Below are positions 14,707 through 23,872 of a stretch of DNA of 61,566 nt, piece after piece. The stretch lies in NCBI GenBank assembly GCA_023264995.1, contig JAHFUR010000024.1, positions 1 through 61,566 on the forward strand, given 5' to 3'. Under the pieces are notes generated by a model. The model was not told the DNA's origin. It saw only the letters and a list, made by a program, of their open reading frames with translations, and ran no database searches. The stretch's first letter is position 1. The number at the start of each line of letters is the position of its first letter. A program made the translations under genes and the position numbers. The stretch is from Acidimicrobiia bacterium (GTDB taxonomy: Bacteria; Actinomycetota; Acidimicrobiia; Acidimicrobiales; AC-14).

Positions 14707-15477
14707 ATGGGCCGGTTCCACCGCCACGACGACGGCACCACCCACGAGGACCACGACCACGACGTCAGCCATGCGCATGACCTCGGGGACCACAGCGGCT
14801 ACACCGCCACCGCCACGTCGCGCGTCTCGGTGCTCGAGGACATCTTCTCGGAGAACGACCGCATCGCCGGCGAGAACCGGCGCGACTTCGCCCGCCATGG
14901 GGTGCGGACCGTCAACCTCATGTCGTCGCCAGGCGCCGGGAAGACCACCCTCCTGAAGCGCACACTCGCCCAGCTCGCCGCCACCAAGCGGATCGGGATC
15001 CTCGAGGGCGACATCGCCACCAGCATCGACGCCGACCAGCTCGAAGGGTACGGGGCCGCGGTCGCCCTGGTGAACACCGCTGCCGGTTTCGGGGGTGAAT
15101 GCCACCTGGACGCGGTCATGGTGCGGTCGGGCCTCCAGCGGCTGCCCCTCGCCGACCTCGAACTGCTCATCATCGAGAACGTCGGCAACCTGGTGTGCCC
15201 GGCGGAGTTCAACGTCGGCGAGCATGCCAAGGCCATGGTGTACGCCGTCACCGAGGGCGAGGAGAAGCCGCTCAAGTACCCGGTCATGTTCCGGGCCGTC
15301 GACACCGTCGTCGTCAACAAGGTCGACCTGCTCCCCCACCTCGACTTCGACCTCGATCTGTTCCTGTCCAACCTGCACGACGTGAACCCCACCGCCACCG
15401 TCATCCAGGCCAGTGCCCGCACCGGCGCCGGCGTCGACGAGTGGTGCGCCTGGCTGGTGGGGCAGTCCGAGGCGTAG
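14707..15477 (+). CDS. hypB: Hydrogenase nickel incorporation GTPase HypB
   Basis: 256 residues. The first 30 contain eight histidines (nickel storage). The G domain has the P-loop SSPGAGKT at 73-80, the metal-binding CH at 132-133 in GGECHLDA, ENVGNLVCP, and NKVDL as G4. HypB couples GTP hydrolysis to Ni insertion with HypA. It is in an operon with hypA and convergent with the cupin gene, 3 bp from its end. Confidence 0.95.
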   Translation: MGRFHRHDDGTTHEDHDHDVSHAHDLGDHSGYTATATSRVSVLEDIFSENDRIAGENRRDFARHGVRTVNLMSSPGAGKTTLLKRTLAQLAATKRIGILEGDIATSIDADQLEGYGAAVALVNTAAGFGGECHLDAVMVRSGLQRLPLADLELLIIENVGNLVCPAEFNVGEHAKAMVYAVTEGEEKPLKYPVMFRAVDTVVVNKVDLLPHLDFDLDLFLSNLHDVNPTATVIQASARTGAGVDEWCAWLVGQSEA

Positions 15478-15480
15478 GCG

Positions 15481-16002
15481 CTACACCGGGCAGGCGGCCG
15501 GCGCCGGCAGCCGGCGGGTGGGGCCAGCCCCCGTGGTCGGGCTCAGGTACGTGACGGACATGACGACCGGGGCGTCGGACTCGTTGCGGACCAGGTGGAG
15601 ATCCTGGCCGCCGACGTAGGGACGGCCGGGTTCGAAGGTCTGGGGCCGGCACTGTGCGTCGTAGACGGTCAGCACGCCAGAGAGGACGGCGACGGCGTGG
15701 ATGCCGGAGTGGGCATGCCAGCCGCTGGCCTCGCCCGGGGCGTAGACCTGGGTGACGACGGAGATGTCGCGGGCCGACAACGTGATGGCCGTCGGGTCCC
15801 CGCCGACGACGGGCGCCGGCGACGTGCGGGTGCCGGCCAGGATGGCGCCGGCCACGGCCAGCACCACCAGCCCGCTCACCATGGCCAGCGCCGGCGCGGC
15901 GCGGCGGCCCCCTCCGGTCCCCCCGACCGGCCCGGCCGGGCCGGCGCCGCTCTCGGTCGTGTCGATGACTGGTTCGTCGGGTGCCAGGGTCTCGGTACGC
16001 AT
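15481..16002 (-). CDS. Membrane-anchored cupin domain protein
   Basis: 173 residues from ATG 16002, chosen because GAGGAGG lies 5 bp upstream; an in-frame ATG at 16050 lacks this. A glycine/proline-rich N-terminus is followed by one membrane helix (APALAMVSGLVVLAVAGAIL, about 40-60) and an external cupin domain. The cupin motif includes GWHAHSGIHAVAVLSG; two histidines could bind metal. Substrate unknown. Confidence 0.78.
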   Translation of the reverse strand: MRTETLAPDEPVIDTTESGAGPAGPVGGTGGGRRAAPALAMVSGLVVLAVAGAILAGTRTSPAPVVGGDPTAITLSARDISVVTQVYAPGEASGWHAHSGIHAVAVLSGVLTVYDAQCRPQTFEPGRPYVGGQDLHLVRNESDAPVVMSVTYLSPTTGAGPTRRLPAPAACPV

Positions 16003-16111
16003 CTCGCCTCCTCGGACCGCCTCCGCCGTCGGAAGGCCGTCCACCTTCACTGAGCAGGTCAGGCGCCCGAAAAATGCAGCGGGGCGAGCAGGGAACGGGC
16101 ATCATCCTTCG

Positions 16112-16813
16112 ATGCCGTCGCTGACCGAGGCTCGGGCCGGCGCCAGCGCGGCCGCGCCCATGCTCCTCGGCGTCATCCCCTTCGGCTTGGTGGCCGGTGC
16201 CGCGCCCGTTTCCCACGGGTTCAGCGGGTGGTCCGCCGTCGGGCTCTCCACCCTCGTGTTCGCCGGCGCCTCGCAACTGGCCATCGTCGACGTCTTGTCG
16301 CACGGCGGCTCGGCCGTGGTGGCCATCCTGGCCGCCTGGACCATCAACCTCCGGATGGTCCTGTACTCGGCGTCGCTGGCGCCCTACCTGGGCCACGAAT
16401 CGACCCGCCGGCGCCTTGGTGCCGCCTACCTCCTGGTCGACCAGGTGTACGCCCTGTCCATCACCCGCTGGGCCGGCGACGAGCGGGCCGACCGCCGGCT
16501 CTCGTTCTACGCGGGCGCCGGCCTCCTCCTTTGGACGACGTGGGTCACCTCCACCATCGTCGGCACCCTCCTCGGATCCGCGCTCGCGGACGCCCTGCCC
16601 CTGGACTTCGCCGTGCCTCTCGTGTTCCTCGTCCTCCTGGTCCCGGTGCTGGTCGACCGGCCGGCGGTCGTGGCCGCCGTGTGCGGCGGGGTCGCCGCCG
16701 TGGTCGCCGCCGAGGCCGGCGCCGGCCCCCTGTCCACCATCGTCGGCGCGGTCGCCGGCATTGCCGGCGGCACGCTGGTCGACGCCCGCCGCCCCCAAAG
16801 CCTGGACCAGTGA
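16112..16813 (+). CDS. azlC: AzlC family amino-acid exporter, large subunit
   Basis: 233 residues with seven to eight membrane helices. LLGVIPFGLVAGAAPVSHGFS, VFAGASQLAIVDVL and NLRMVLYSASLAPYL are AzlC family hallmarks. With AzlD it forms a branched-chain amino-acid export system (the Corynebacterium homologue is BrnF). azlD overlaps its stop as GTGA, so the two are translationally coupled. Confidence 0.92.
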   Translation: MPSLTEARAGASAAAPMLLGVIPFGLVAGAAPVSHGFSGWSAVGLSTLVFAGASQLAIVDVLSHGGSAVVAILAAWTINLRMVLYSASLAPYLGHESTRRRLGAAYLLVDQVYALSITRWAGDERADRRLSFYAGAGLLLWTTWVTSTIVGTLLGSALADALPLDFAVPLVFLVLLVPVLVDRPAVVAAVCGGVAAVVAAEAGAGPLSTIVGAVAGIAGGTLVDARRPQSLDQ

Positions 16814-17121
16814 CTCCCATCTGGCCGGTCATCGTGGTCGCCGGCGCCGGCACCTACGCCATGCGGGCGTCGTTCCTGGCCATCGCCCACCGCATGGCCA
16901 CGGTGCCGCCCGGCGTCGCCCGCATGCTCCGGCAGATCCCGCCCGCCGCGCTCGCCGCCATCATCCTGCCCGCGCTGGTGCGGCCCGAGGGCCATCTCGA
17001 CCTGGCCCAGCCCCGCCTGCTGGCCGGTGCCCTCGCCGCGCTCGTCGCCTGGCGGACCCGCAACGTCGGCGCCACCCTGATCGTCGGCATGGGCGCCCTG
17101 GTCCTCCTGCAGCACCTATGA
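16810..17121 (+). CDS. azlD: AzlD family amino-acid exporter, small subunit
   Basis: 103 residues with three to four membrane helices; TYAMRASFLAIAHRM and the PPAALAAIILPALV segment match AzlD/BrnE. GTG start in the GTGA overlap with azlC. The transported amino acid cannot be told from the sequence; branched-chain residues or methionine are known substrates of the family. Confidence 0.9.
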   Translation: MTPIWPVIVVAGAGTYAMRASFLAIAHRMATVPPGVARMLRQIPPAALAAIILPALVRPEGHLDLAQPRLLAGALAALVAWRTRNVGATLIVGMGALVLLQHL

Positions 17122-17140
17122 CCACTACGGTCGACGGGAG

Positions 17141-18055
17141 ATGGCGAGCATCGTCCGGGCCCACGGCCTGACCAAGCGGTACCCAGGAGTCACGGCGCTC
17201 GACGCTGTCGACCTCGACCTGCCGGCCGGCCGGGTCGGGCTGGTCGGGGCGAACGGGGCCGGCAAGACCACCCTCTTCCGCCTGCTCCTCGGCCTGAGCA
17301 CGCCCGACGCCGGCTCCGTGGAGGTCTGCGGCATCTCGGTGGCGGACAACCCGATCGGGGTGCGCAGCCTCATCGGCTACATGCCCGAGCACGACTGCCT
17401 GCCCCTCGACCAGACCGCGGCCGACGTCGTGTCGACCTTCGGTGAGCTGGGCGGGCTGCCGGTGCGGGCTGCCCGCCAGCGGGCGTCGGAGGTGCTCGAC
17501 CTGGTCGGCCTCGACGAGGCCCGCTTCCGTCCTGTCGGTGGCTTCTCCACCGGCATGCGCCAGCGGACCAAGCTGGCCCAGGCCATCGTGGCCGACCCCA
17601 AGCTGGTCCTCCTCGACGAGCCCACCGCCGGCCTCGACCCGTCGGGACGCCAGGAGATGCTGGCCCTCGTCGACCGGCTGGGCAGCTTCGGCATCGCCGT
17701 CGTGCTGGCCACCCACCTGCTCGACGACGTGGCCCAGGTGTGCGACCACGTCGTCATGCTCGACGGCGGGCGGCTGGTCACTGACGCCCCCACCGACACC
17801 CTCCTCCACCAGACGGGCACGGTGACGGTCGACGTCGGCCCCAACGCCGTGGCCCAGCTCGCCGCCGCCCTCGGCGCCCGGGGCCTGGCGGTGACCACCG
17901 ACGACAGCGGGATGCTCGAGGTCACCGTCGCCGGGGACACCGACCTCGACACGATCCGCGACGTGGTCGCCGACCTGGGCCTTCCTCTCCACCGGCTCAC
18001 CAACCGGCTGACGTCCCTCGACGACGTGTTCGTCCACCGGGCGCCGGCGCCATGA
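17141..18055 (+). CDS. ABC transporter ATP-binding protein
   Basis: 304 residues with Walker A GANGAGKT (about 37-44), the signature FSTGMRQR, Walker B LVLLDEP and the switch histidine in ATHLLDD. The C-terminal 80 residues are a regulatory extension typical of ABC-2 exporters. First gene of a four-gene operon (ATPase, permease, ATPase, permease) with 4-bp overlaps throughout. Start ATG after GACGGGAG. Confidence 0.92.
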   Translation: MASIVRAHGLTKRYPGVTALDAVDLDLPAGRVGLVGANGAGKTTLFRLLLGLSTPDAGSVEVCGISVADNPIGVRSLIGYMPEHDCLPLDQTAADVVSTFGELGGLPVRAARQRASEVLDLVGLDEARFRPVGGFSTGMRQRTKLAQAIVADPKLVLLDEPTAGLDPSGRQEMLALVDRLGSFGIAVVLATHLLDDVAQVCDHVVMLDGGRLVTDAPTDTLLHQTGTVTVDVGPNAVAQLAAALGARGLAVTTDDSGMLEVTVAGDTDLDTIRDVVADLGLPLHRLTNRLTSLDDVFVHRAPAP

Positions 18056-18960
18056 GCGCTCGCGCCGCCACCGGGGCGGTCTACGACCGGGGCTACCGGC
18101 CCTACGACGGCCCGCGTGGGGGCCGGCGGGCAGCCACGGCCGCCCTGTACCGGACCTCGCTGCGCCGGGCCATCGGGCTGCGCCGGCCGTGGCGGCAGAA
18201 AGTCGCGCCTGCCGTCCTCCTGGCCATCGCCGTCATCCCCGCCGTCGTCAACGTGGGTGTCGGCTACCTCACCCGGAACACCCCGGCGGAGGGGTTCGAG
18301 TTCATCACCTACCGGGAGTACCTGGGGGTCTCGAGCGCGCTGCTCCTGTTCGTCGCCCTGGTCGCCCCCGACATCGTGTGCCCCGACCGCCGCCAGCGCG
18401 TGCTGCCCCTCATCTTCGCCCGGCCCATCACCGGCCCGGACTACGCCCTGGCCAAGGTCGGGGCCATCTTCACCTGTGTGTTCTCCTTCTCGTTCCTGCC
18501 CCAGGTGGTGCTGTACGTGGGCCAGATGCTGGTCACCAAGGGAGGCGCGCTCGCCTACCTCCGCCACAACACCGCCGTCCTGTGGCAGGTGCCGGTGGCG
18601 GCGGCCATCCTGGCCCTCTTCTATGCCGTGCTCGGCATCGCCGTGGCCTCGCTCAGCGGCCGGCGCATGGTGGCCGGCGCCAGCATGCTCGGCGTCACCC
18701 TTGTGACCTCGACCATCTCGGGCATCCTGGTGCGGGCCGACGGGGGCCGGCCTGGCAGTGGCGGCCACCCGGCCGCCCTGCTCAACGTGCTGGCCCTGCC
18801 CCTGCGGATCCGGGACCTCGTCTTCCTCGGGCACCTCCACCGGGATTCGCCGCTCTCGGGGGTGGCCGGCGGGGGGGCCCTGGCGGTCGGCGCCTACGTG
18901 GCCGTGGTCGGCGGCTGCATCGCCGTCATCCTGAGCCGCTACCGCTCGGTGGAAGCATGA
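18052..18960 (+). CDS. ABC-2 type transporter permease
   Basis: 302 residues. The N-terminus YDRGYRPYDGPRGGRR is a signature of this ABC-2 permease subgroup. About six membrane helices follow, with the cytoplasmic segment CPDRRQRVLPLIFARPITG between helices 2 and 3. It overlaps both neighbours by ATGA. Exported substrate unknown. Confidence 0.87.
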   Translation: MSARAATGAVYDRGYRPYDGPRGGRRAATAALYRTSLRRAIGLRRPWRQKVAPAVLLAIAVIPAVVNVGVGYLTRNTPAEGFEFITYREYLGVSSALLLFVALVAPDIVCPDRRQRVLPLIFARPITGPDYALAKVGAIFTCVFSFSFLPQVVLYVGQMLVTKGGALAYLRHNTAVLWQVPVAAAILALFYAVLGIAVASLSGRRMVAGASMLGVTLVTSTISGILVRADGGRPGSGGHPAALLNVLALPLRIRDLVFLGHLHRDSPLSGVAGGGALAVGAYVAVVGGCIAVILSRYRSVEA

Positions 18961-19904
18961 GCGACCGGGGCGACCACGCCGACCCGGCGTTCGTCGCCGA
19001 CGCCACCGTCGAGGTCGAGAACGCATCCGTCTGGTTCGGCCAGAAGGTGGCGCTTTCCGAGCTGACCTGCTCGTTCGGGCCCGGTGTCACCGGGCTGCTC
19101 GGCCCGAACGGCGCCGGCAAGAGCACGCTCATGCGGGCGGTCGTGGGGCTCATCGGCGTCAATGCCGGCCACGTCACGGTCGAAGGCCGCGACCCGCGCA
19201 CCGACCGCGACGTCCACCGCCGCATCGCGCTGGTCCCCGAGGACGAAGCCGTCCCCGCCCAGCTCACCGCCCGCCAGCTCGTCCAGTACGTCGCCGACCT
19301 CCACGGCGTGCGCGACGCCGGCGCGGCCGAGCGCGCCCTGGACCAGGTCGACATGATGCCGGCCGCCGACCGGAAACTCCGGGGCTTCAGCAAGGGCATG
19401 CGCCAGCGGGCCAAGGTGGCCGCCGCCCTGGTCACCGACCCGCCGGTGCTGGTGCTCGACGAACCCCTGAACGGCGCCGACCCGGTGCAGCGGGCCAGCC
19501 TCATCGACCTGTTCCGGGGCCTGGGTGCCGAAGGGCGTACGGTCATCGTCAGCTCCCACGTGCTCTCCGAGGTCGAGCGCCTGGCCGACCGGGTGCTGGT
19601 GCTCATCCACGGCCGGCTGGCTGCGGCCGGCAACCAGCGAGCCATCCGCGATGCCATGGACGACCGGCCCCGCCACGTGCTCATCCGGTCCGAGGAGCCC
19701 CGCCGTCTGGGCGCCGCCCTCCTGCGCATGGGCACCGTCGCCGGTGTCAGCCTCACCGACGCCGGCCTGGTGGTCACCACGGATCGGGCTGGCGACCTGG
19801 CCGTGGCCGTGGCCCCGGCAGCCCGCAAGCTCGGGATCCGCCTGCGCGAGGTCCGCCCGCTCGACGATTCGCTGGAAAGCCTGTTCCAGGAGCTGGTCCG
19901 GTGA
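18957..19904 (+). CDS. ABC transporter ATP-binding protein
   Basis: 315 residues. Walker A GPNGAGKS, signature FSKGMRQR, Walker B VLVLDEP followed by LNGADPVQR, and the H-loop in SSHVLSEVE. The C-terminal region resembles the first ATPase of the operon, but the two proteins differ enough to suggest a heterodimeric transporter. ATG start in the ATGA overlap. Confidence 0.92.
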   Translation: MSDRGDHADPAFVADATVEVENASVWFGQKVALSELTCSFGPGVTGLLGPNGAGKSTLMRAVVGLIGVNAGHVTVEGRDPRTDRDVHRRIALVPEDEAVPAQLTARQLVQYVADLHGVRDAGAAERALDQVDMMPAADRKLRGFSKGMRQRAKVAAALVTDPPVLVLDEPLNGADPVQRASLIDLFRGLGAEGRTVIVSSHVLSEVERLADRVLVLIHGRLAAAGNQRAIRDAMDDRPRHVLIRSEEPRRLGAALLRMGTVAGVSLTDAGLVVTTDRAGDLAVAVAPAARKLGIRLREVRPLDDSLESLFQELVR

Positions 19905-20659
19905 GCGAAGCCCCCGCCACTGGTCGATCCACGACCTCGGCCCTCAGCGCCGTCGTCCGGTACACGGTACGGGCCTGCATCCCGGCGCAACGGATCCTGC
20001 TCCTCCTGCCGGTCGTCGGGGCCGTGCTCTTCGGGCTCCTCTCCCGCCTGTCCGACGAGGACGTCACGACCGCATTCGTCCGCGTCGGCGGCACGGCGAT
20101 GCACACCCTGGTGCTGCCGATCACCTGCCTGGTGATCGGCGACGCCCTTCTCGGCGCCGAGATCCGCTCCGGCGTCTTCGCGTTCACCTGGCTGAGCCCG
20201 GTGCGCTACTCCACCATCGTCGCCGGCCGCTGGCTCGGCGGCTGCCTGATCGCGACGGTGCTCCTGGTCCCTGCGGCAGTCGGCTCGGCCCTCGCCGCCG
20301 GCGCCCCGTCGGCCGCTGGGGCGGCCGCGGTCGCCGCGGTGGCCGGCGCCGGCGCCTACCTGGCCCTCTTCCTGGCCATCGGGGCCAGCTTCAAACGGCC
20401 CGTCGTCTGGTCGTTGGTCCTCGTCGTCCTGGTCGAACGCCTGCTCGGGGCCGCGCTGGCCGGGATCGCCCAGCTGTCGCCGGGCTGGCTGGCCCAGGCC
20501 ACCCTCGTCGGCCTGACCCACCCGGCCGCCGATCTGCACCGCGAGGGCATTCCCGACGGGTGGGCGGCCGTCGGCCGGCTCGTCGTCGTGTCCCTTGTCG
20601 GCCTGGCCATCGCCACCCGCCGGCTGCGCTCGCTCAAGCCGGCGTCCTCCGCCGACTGA
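19901..20659 (+). CDS. ABC transporter permease
   Basis: 252 residues with about six membrane helices and no ATPase motifs. It is last in the operon, GTGA-overlapping the second ATPase, and is followed by a hairpin. It is shorter than the first permease, consistent with a two-permease, two-ATPase complex. Confidence 0.83.
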   Translation: MSEAPATGRSTTSALSAVVRYTVRACIPAQRILLLLPVVGAVLFGLLSRLSDEDVTTAFVRVGGTAMHTLVLPITCLVIGDALLGAEIRSGVFAFTWLSPVRYSTIVAGRWLGGCLIATVLLVPAAVGSALAAGAPSAAGAAAVAAVAGAGAYLALFLAIGASFKRPVVWSLVLVVLVERLLGAALAGIAQLSPGWLAQATLVGLTHPAADLHREGIPDGWAAVGRLVVVSLVGLAIATRRLRSLKPASSAD

Positions 20660-20667
20660 CCACCCGC

Positions 20668-20717
20668 GAACTGGTGACACGAACGGGGACCGCCACCCCC
20701 GGATCCGTCACCAGTTC
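20668..20717. terminator. Bidirectional terminator-like inverted repeat
   Basis: GAACTGGTGAC (20668-20678) and GTCACCAGTTC (20707-20717) are a perfect 11-bp inverted repeat; the 28-nt interior can itself pair GGGG with CCCC. It lies between the convergent ABC operon and the oxidoreductase gene. Confidence 0.6.
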
Positions 20718-20734
20718 GAGAAGCGGTGAGGGTG

Positions 20735-22279
20735 CTACGCCGGCGGCGCCGGCCGGTGGACGGGGTGGTCCTCGGGGTAGTGCTCCCGGTGGATCACCGG
20801 TGCATCCCGGCCCGTCCCCCGGGCTCCCACCGAGGTGTCGCTGTCCGACGACTCCTCGTGGTACTCCTCCTCAACGTTGACGCTCCACACGTCGTGGGTC
20901 GAGCCAGTGGCGATGTTCTCGGCCGTGAGCATGGCCGTGTACATCGAGTGGTCCTGGTTGTTGTAGCGGTGCATCCCGTTCCGGCCGACGGGGTGGACGT
21001 TGGGGGCACACGCGTCGAGCCAGTCGACGATCTTGGCCACGTTGGCCTTGTAGTTCTGGTCGTAGAACGGGTACGCCTTGGGCATGCGCACGACGTAGCC
21101 GGCTTCCACCTTGGAGGGGTCCACCAGGTTCAGGATGCCGAGCTCACGGGTGCCCTGGGCGATCAGCTCCTCGTCGGGCTTGTTCCACGTCTGGTCGCCC
21201 TCGAACACGAAGAACTCGAGGCCGAGGCAGGTGCGGCCCTCCTTGATGAGGTACGGCGACCACGAGCCGAAGTTCTGGATGCGGCCCACCTGAACGGCCT
21301 GGGCGTGCACGTAGATCCAGTTGTCGGGGAAGCTGTACTTCTCGGGGACGACGAGGGCGACGGTGATGAAGTCGCGGTAGCGCAGGTCGTCGGCCGCCCG
21401 CACGGCCACGTCGGACGCCGGCGGCTCGACCGCCTTGAGGAGCTGTGAGATCGGCATCGACGAGATCACGTGGTCGCAGGGGAACTCGGTGCGGGTGCCG
21501 TCGGCGGCCTCGGCGACGACCGCCACCGCCTTCCCGTCCTCGTGGCGGATGCCAACGACCCGGGTCTTCATGTGCACGGTGCAGCCGGCGGCCACCACCT
21601 TCTCGGTACAGCGCTCCCACATCATCCCCGGGCCGTACTTGGGGTACTGGAACTCCTCGATGAGGGACGTGATGTCCTTCTGGTTGCGCTTCGGCAGGAT
21701 GGCGTTGAGGATGGCGTTCGACAGCGACAGGTTCTTGATGCGCTGGGCGGCGAAGTCGGCCGGCAGCTTGTTGACCGGGACGCCCCACAGCTTCTCGTTG
21801 TAGGTCTTGAAGAAGTGCTTGTAGAGGCGCCAGCCGAAGCGGGCGACGATCCAGCCCTCCAGCGTGGACTGGTCCTTCGGCGGGCGGGCCCGGGCCCATA
21901 CGTAGGACATCACGCACAGGAGCGCTTCCCAGACCCCCAGGTTCTTGAGCGCGTTGGACGCCTTGAGGGGGTAGTCGTAGTACTTGCCCTCGTAGTAGAT
22001 GCGGCTCATGCGGGGCCGGAGCATGAAGTCGTCGTCGTCGAGGATCTCGTGCCAGAGCGCCTCGACCTCCTTCACCTTGGTGAAGAAGCGGTGGCCACCG
22101 ATGTCGAACCGCCAGCCGTCGCGCTCGACGGTACGGCTGATGCCGCCGACCACTGAGTCGGACTCCAGGATCGTCGAGGTGATCCCGTAACGCGTGACCA
22201 GCTGGTACGCGGCGGTGAGCCCGGCCGGGCCGGCGCCGATGATGACGACCTTCGGCGTCGGATGCACTGTCTCTGTCAT
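20735..22279 (-). CDS. FAD-dependent oxidoreductase (amine oxidase/UGM-like superfamily)
   Basis: 514 residues from ATG 22279; an upstream in-frame ATG adds 14 basic residues. The dinucleotide fold is VVIIGAGPAGLTAAYQL at about 11-27 with E at the end of strand 2. GGISRT and FDIGGHRFFTK are signatures of the group that includes UDP-galactopyranose mutase and protoporphyrinogen-oxidase-like proteins. Homologues often occur with cell-surface glycan genes, but there are none here. The C-terminus is acidic and disordered (EEEYHEESSDSD). Reaction unknown. Confidence 0.85.
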   Translation of the reverse strand: MTETVHPTPKVVIIGAGPAGLTAAYQLVTRYGITSTILESDSVVGGISRTVERDGWRFDIGGHRFFTKVKEVEALWHEILDDDDFMLRPRMSRIYYEGKYYDYPLKASNALKNLGVWEALLCVMSYVWARARPPKDQSTLEGWIVARFGWRLYKHFFKTYNEKLWGVPVNKLPADFAAQRIKNLSLSNAILNAILPKRNQKDITSLIEEFQYPKYGPGMMWERCTEKVVAAGCTVHMKTRVVGIRHEDGKAVAVVAEAADGTRTEFPCDHVISSMPISQLLKAVEPPASDVAVRAADDLRYRDFITVALVVPEKYSFPDNWIYVHAQAVQVGRIQNFGSWSPYLIKEGRTCLGLEFFVFEGDQTWNKPDEELIAQGTRELGILNLVDPSKVEAGYVVRMPKAYPFYDQNYKANVAKIVDWLDACAPNVHPVGRNGMHRYNNQDHSMYTAMLTAENIATGSTHDVWSVNVEEEYHEESSDSDTSVGARGTGRDAPVIHREHYPEDHPVHRPAPPA

Positions 22280-22341
22280 TGGGCGGTCCCCACCGTACCG
22301 GCCGCGACGCTCGTGTCCCAAACTCGGCCGCGTGCAGCTCC

Positions 22342-22347
22342 TATGCT
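22342..22347 (+). promoter_or_regulatory. -10 box of the PPOX gene, leaderless
   Basis: TATGCT lies exactly 6 nt before the ATG at 22354. Confidence 0.5.
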
Positions 22348-22353
22348 CGGCCC

Positions 22354-22782
22354 ATGGCCCAGATGACGCCGGACGAGTGGCGGGCCTTCCTCCAGGACCC
22401 GGTGCGGCCGGCCATGCTGGCCACCGTCCGGCCCGACGGCCGGCCCCACGTGGCGCCCATCTGGGTCACCTTCGACGAGGATGGCGCGGTGGTGTTCACC
22501 ACCGGCGCCACCACCGTCAAGGGACGGTCCATCCAGGCCGATCCCCGGGTGTCGATCTGCGTCGACGACGACCAGCCACCGTTCGCCTTCGTGCTCATCG
22601 AGGGGACGGCCGAGGTGAGCACCGACCTCGACGAGCTGCTGCTGTGGGCGACCCGCATCGGCGGCCGGTACATGGGCCCGGACCGGGCCGAGGCCTTCGG
22701 CCGGCGCAATGCCGTCCCCGGCGAGCTGCTGGTGCGGGTGGCGCCGACCCGTGTCGTGGCTCGCAAGAACATCTCCGACTAG
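22354..22782 (+). CDS. Pyridoxamine 5'-phosphate oxidase-fold protein, F420/FMN type
   Basis: 142 residues of split-barrel fold. LATVRPDGRPHVAPIWVTFD and the TTVKGRSIQADPRVSICVDD block are typical of the Rv1155-type PPOX family in actinobacteria, which bind F420 or FMN and reduce small molecules. The ATG is fixed by the leaderless promoter. It precedes the amine oxidase gene by 10 bp and is likely co-transcribed with it. Confidence 0.87.
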   Translation: MAQMTPDEWRAFLQDPVRPAMLATVRPDGRPHVAPIWVTFDEDGAVVFTTGATTVKGRSIQADPRVSICVDDDQPPFAFVLIEGTAEVSTDLDELLLWATRIGGRYMGPDRAEAFGRRNAVPGELLVRVAPTRVVARKNISD

Positions 22783-22792
22783 GCCTGTCCGG

Positions 22793-23872
22793 GTGGACGT
22801 CGTCATCGTCGGTGCCGGCCTGGCCGGGCTCACCGCCGCCGACGCGCTTCACGCCGCCGGCCGCACCGTGACCGTCGTCGAGGCCCGGCCGTCCGTCGGC
22901 GGCCGCATGAAGACGCTGGTCGACGGTGCCCAGGCCCTCGATCTGGGGGCGACGTGGCACTGGGCCGACCAGCCCGCCGTGCGGGCGCTGGCGGCCGAGC
23001 TGGGCATCGAGACGTTCGTCCAGTACCGCGCCGGCCAGGCCGTAATCGAAGGCCGGGACGACGGCACACGCCGGGTCGACGTGCCGGAGCCCGTTCCCGC
23101 CGAGCTGCGCGTCGTCGGCGGCGTCCAGCAGCTGGTCCACCGGCTGGCCGCCCGACTTCCTGACGGCGCCGTCGTGCTGGAGCACGACGTCACCGACCTG
23201 TCCGCCGGGAGCGCGGGTGTGACGGTGTCGATGGTCGACGCCGCCGACCGCGAGCGCCAGGTCTCCTGCGAATGCGTCGTCGTCGCCATCCCTCCCCGGC
23301 TGGCTTGGGCGGGCATCACCTTCAGCCCGGCCCTTCCCCCGGCGCTGGCCGACGTCATGCAGGCCACGCCGACGTGGATGGCCAACGCGGTGAAGTGCAT
23401 CGCCGTCTACGAGTCGCCGTTCTGGCGCGACGCCGGCCTCTCGGGCCTGGCCTTCAGCCAGGCCGGGCCGCTGTTCGAGGTCCATGACGGGTGCTCGGCC
23501 GACGGGTCGACGGCCGCCCTGTGGGGCTTCCTCTCCCCCAGCCACGACGTGCGCGACCTCGGCGTCGACCGCCGGCGGGAGCTGGTGTTCGAGCAGCTCG
23601 GCCGGCTCTTCGGCCCCGCGGCCGCCGACCCGGTCCAGTACCTGGAACGCGACTGGTCCGACGACCCCTACACCAACGACGCGGTGGTGTGGCTGGGCGA
23701 CCTCAGCGCCCTCGGCCACCCGGCCTTCTCCGAGCCGCGGTTCGACGGGCGGCTGGTATGGGCCGGCGCCGAGACGTCGGCCGCCGGTGCCGGCCACATG
23801 GAGGGGGCGGTCCGGTCCGGGCAGCGGGCCGCGGCGCAGGTGCTGGCCCGCCTCACCGGTGGAACGCCGTAA
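22793..23872 (+). CDS. FAD-dependent amine oxidase family protein
   Basis: 359 residues from GTG. The FAD motif VVIVGAGLAGLTAADAL is at residues 3-19, followed by VVEARPSVGGRM (the RxGGR family signature in modified form) and a C-terminal FAD-contact segment LVWAGAETS-AGAGHMEGAV. It is shorter than typical monoamine oxidases (about 450). Oxidation of a primary amine is inferred from the family only. Its last 20 bp overlap the end of the convergent gene at 23853. Confidence 0.87.
   Translation: MDVVIVGAGLAGLTAADALHAAGRTVTVVEARPSVGGRMKTLVDGAQALDLGATWHWADQPAVRALAAELGIETFVQYRAGQAVIEGRDDGTRRVDVPEPVPAELRVVGGVQQLVHRLAARLPDGAVVLEHDVTDLSAGSAGVTVSMVDAADRERQVSCECVVVAIPPRLAWAGITFSPALPPALADVMQATPTWMANAVKCIAVYESPFWRDAGLSGLAFSQAGPLFEVHDGCSADGSTAALWGFLSPSHDVRDLGVDRRRELVFEQLGRLFGPAAADPVQYLERDWSDDPYTNDAVVWLGDLSALGHPAFSEPRFDGRLVWAGAETSAAGAGHMEGAVRSGQRAAAQVLARLTGGTP

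Noticed and set aside
13233-14741. 502-codon minus-strand frame
   Set aside because: Antisense to the membrane protein, PsiE-like and hypA genes, with H/D-rich shadow composition.
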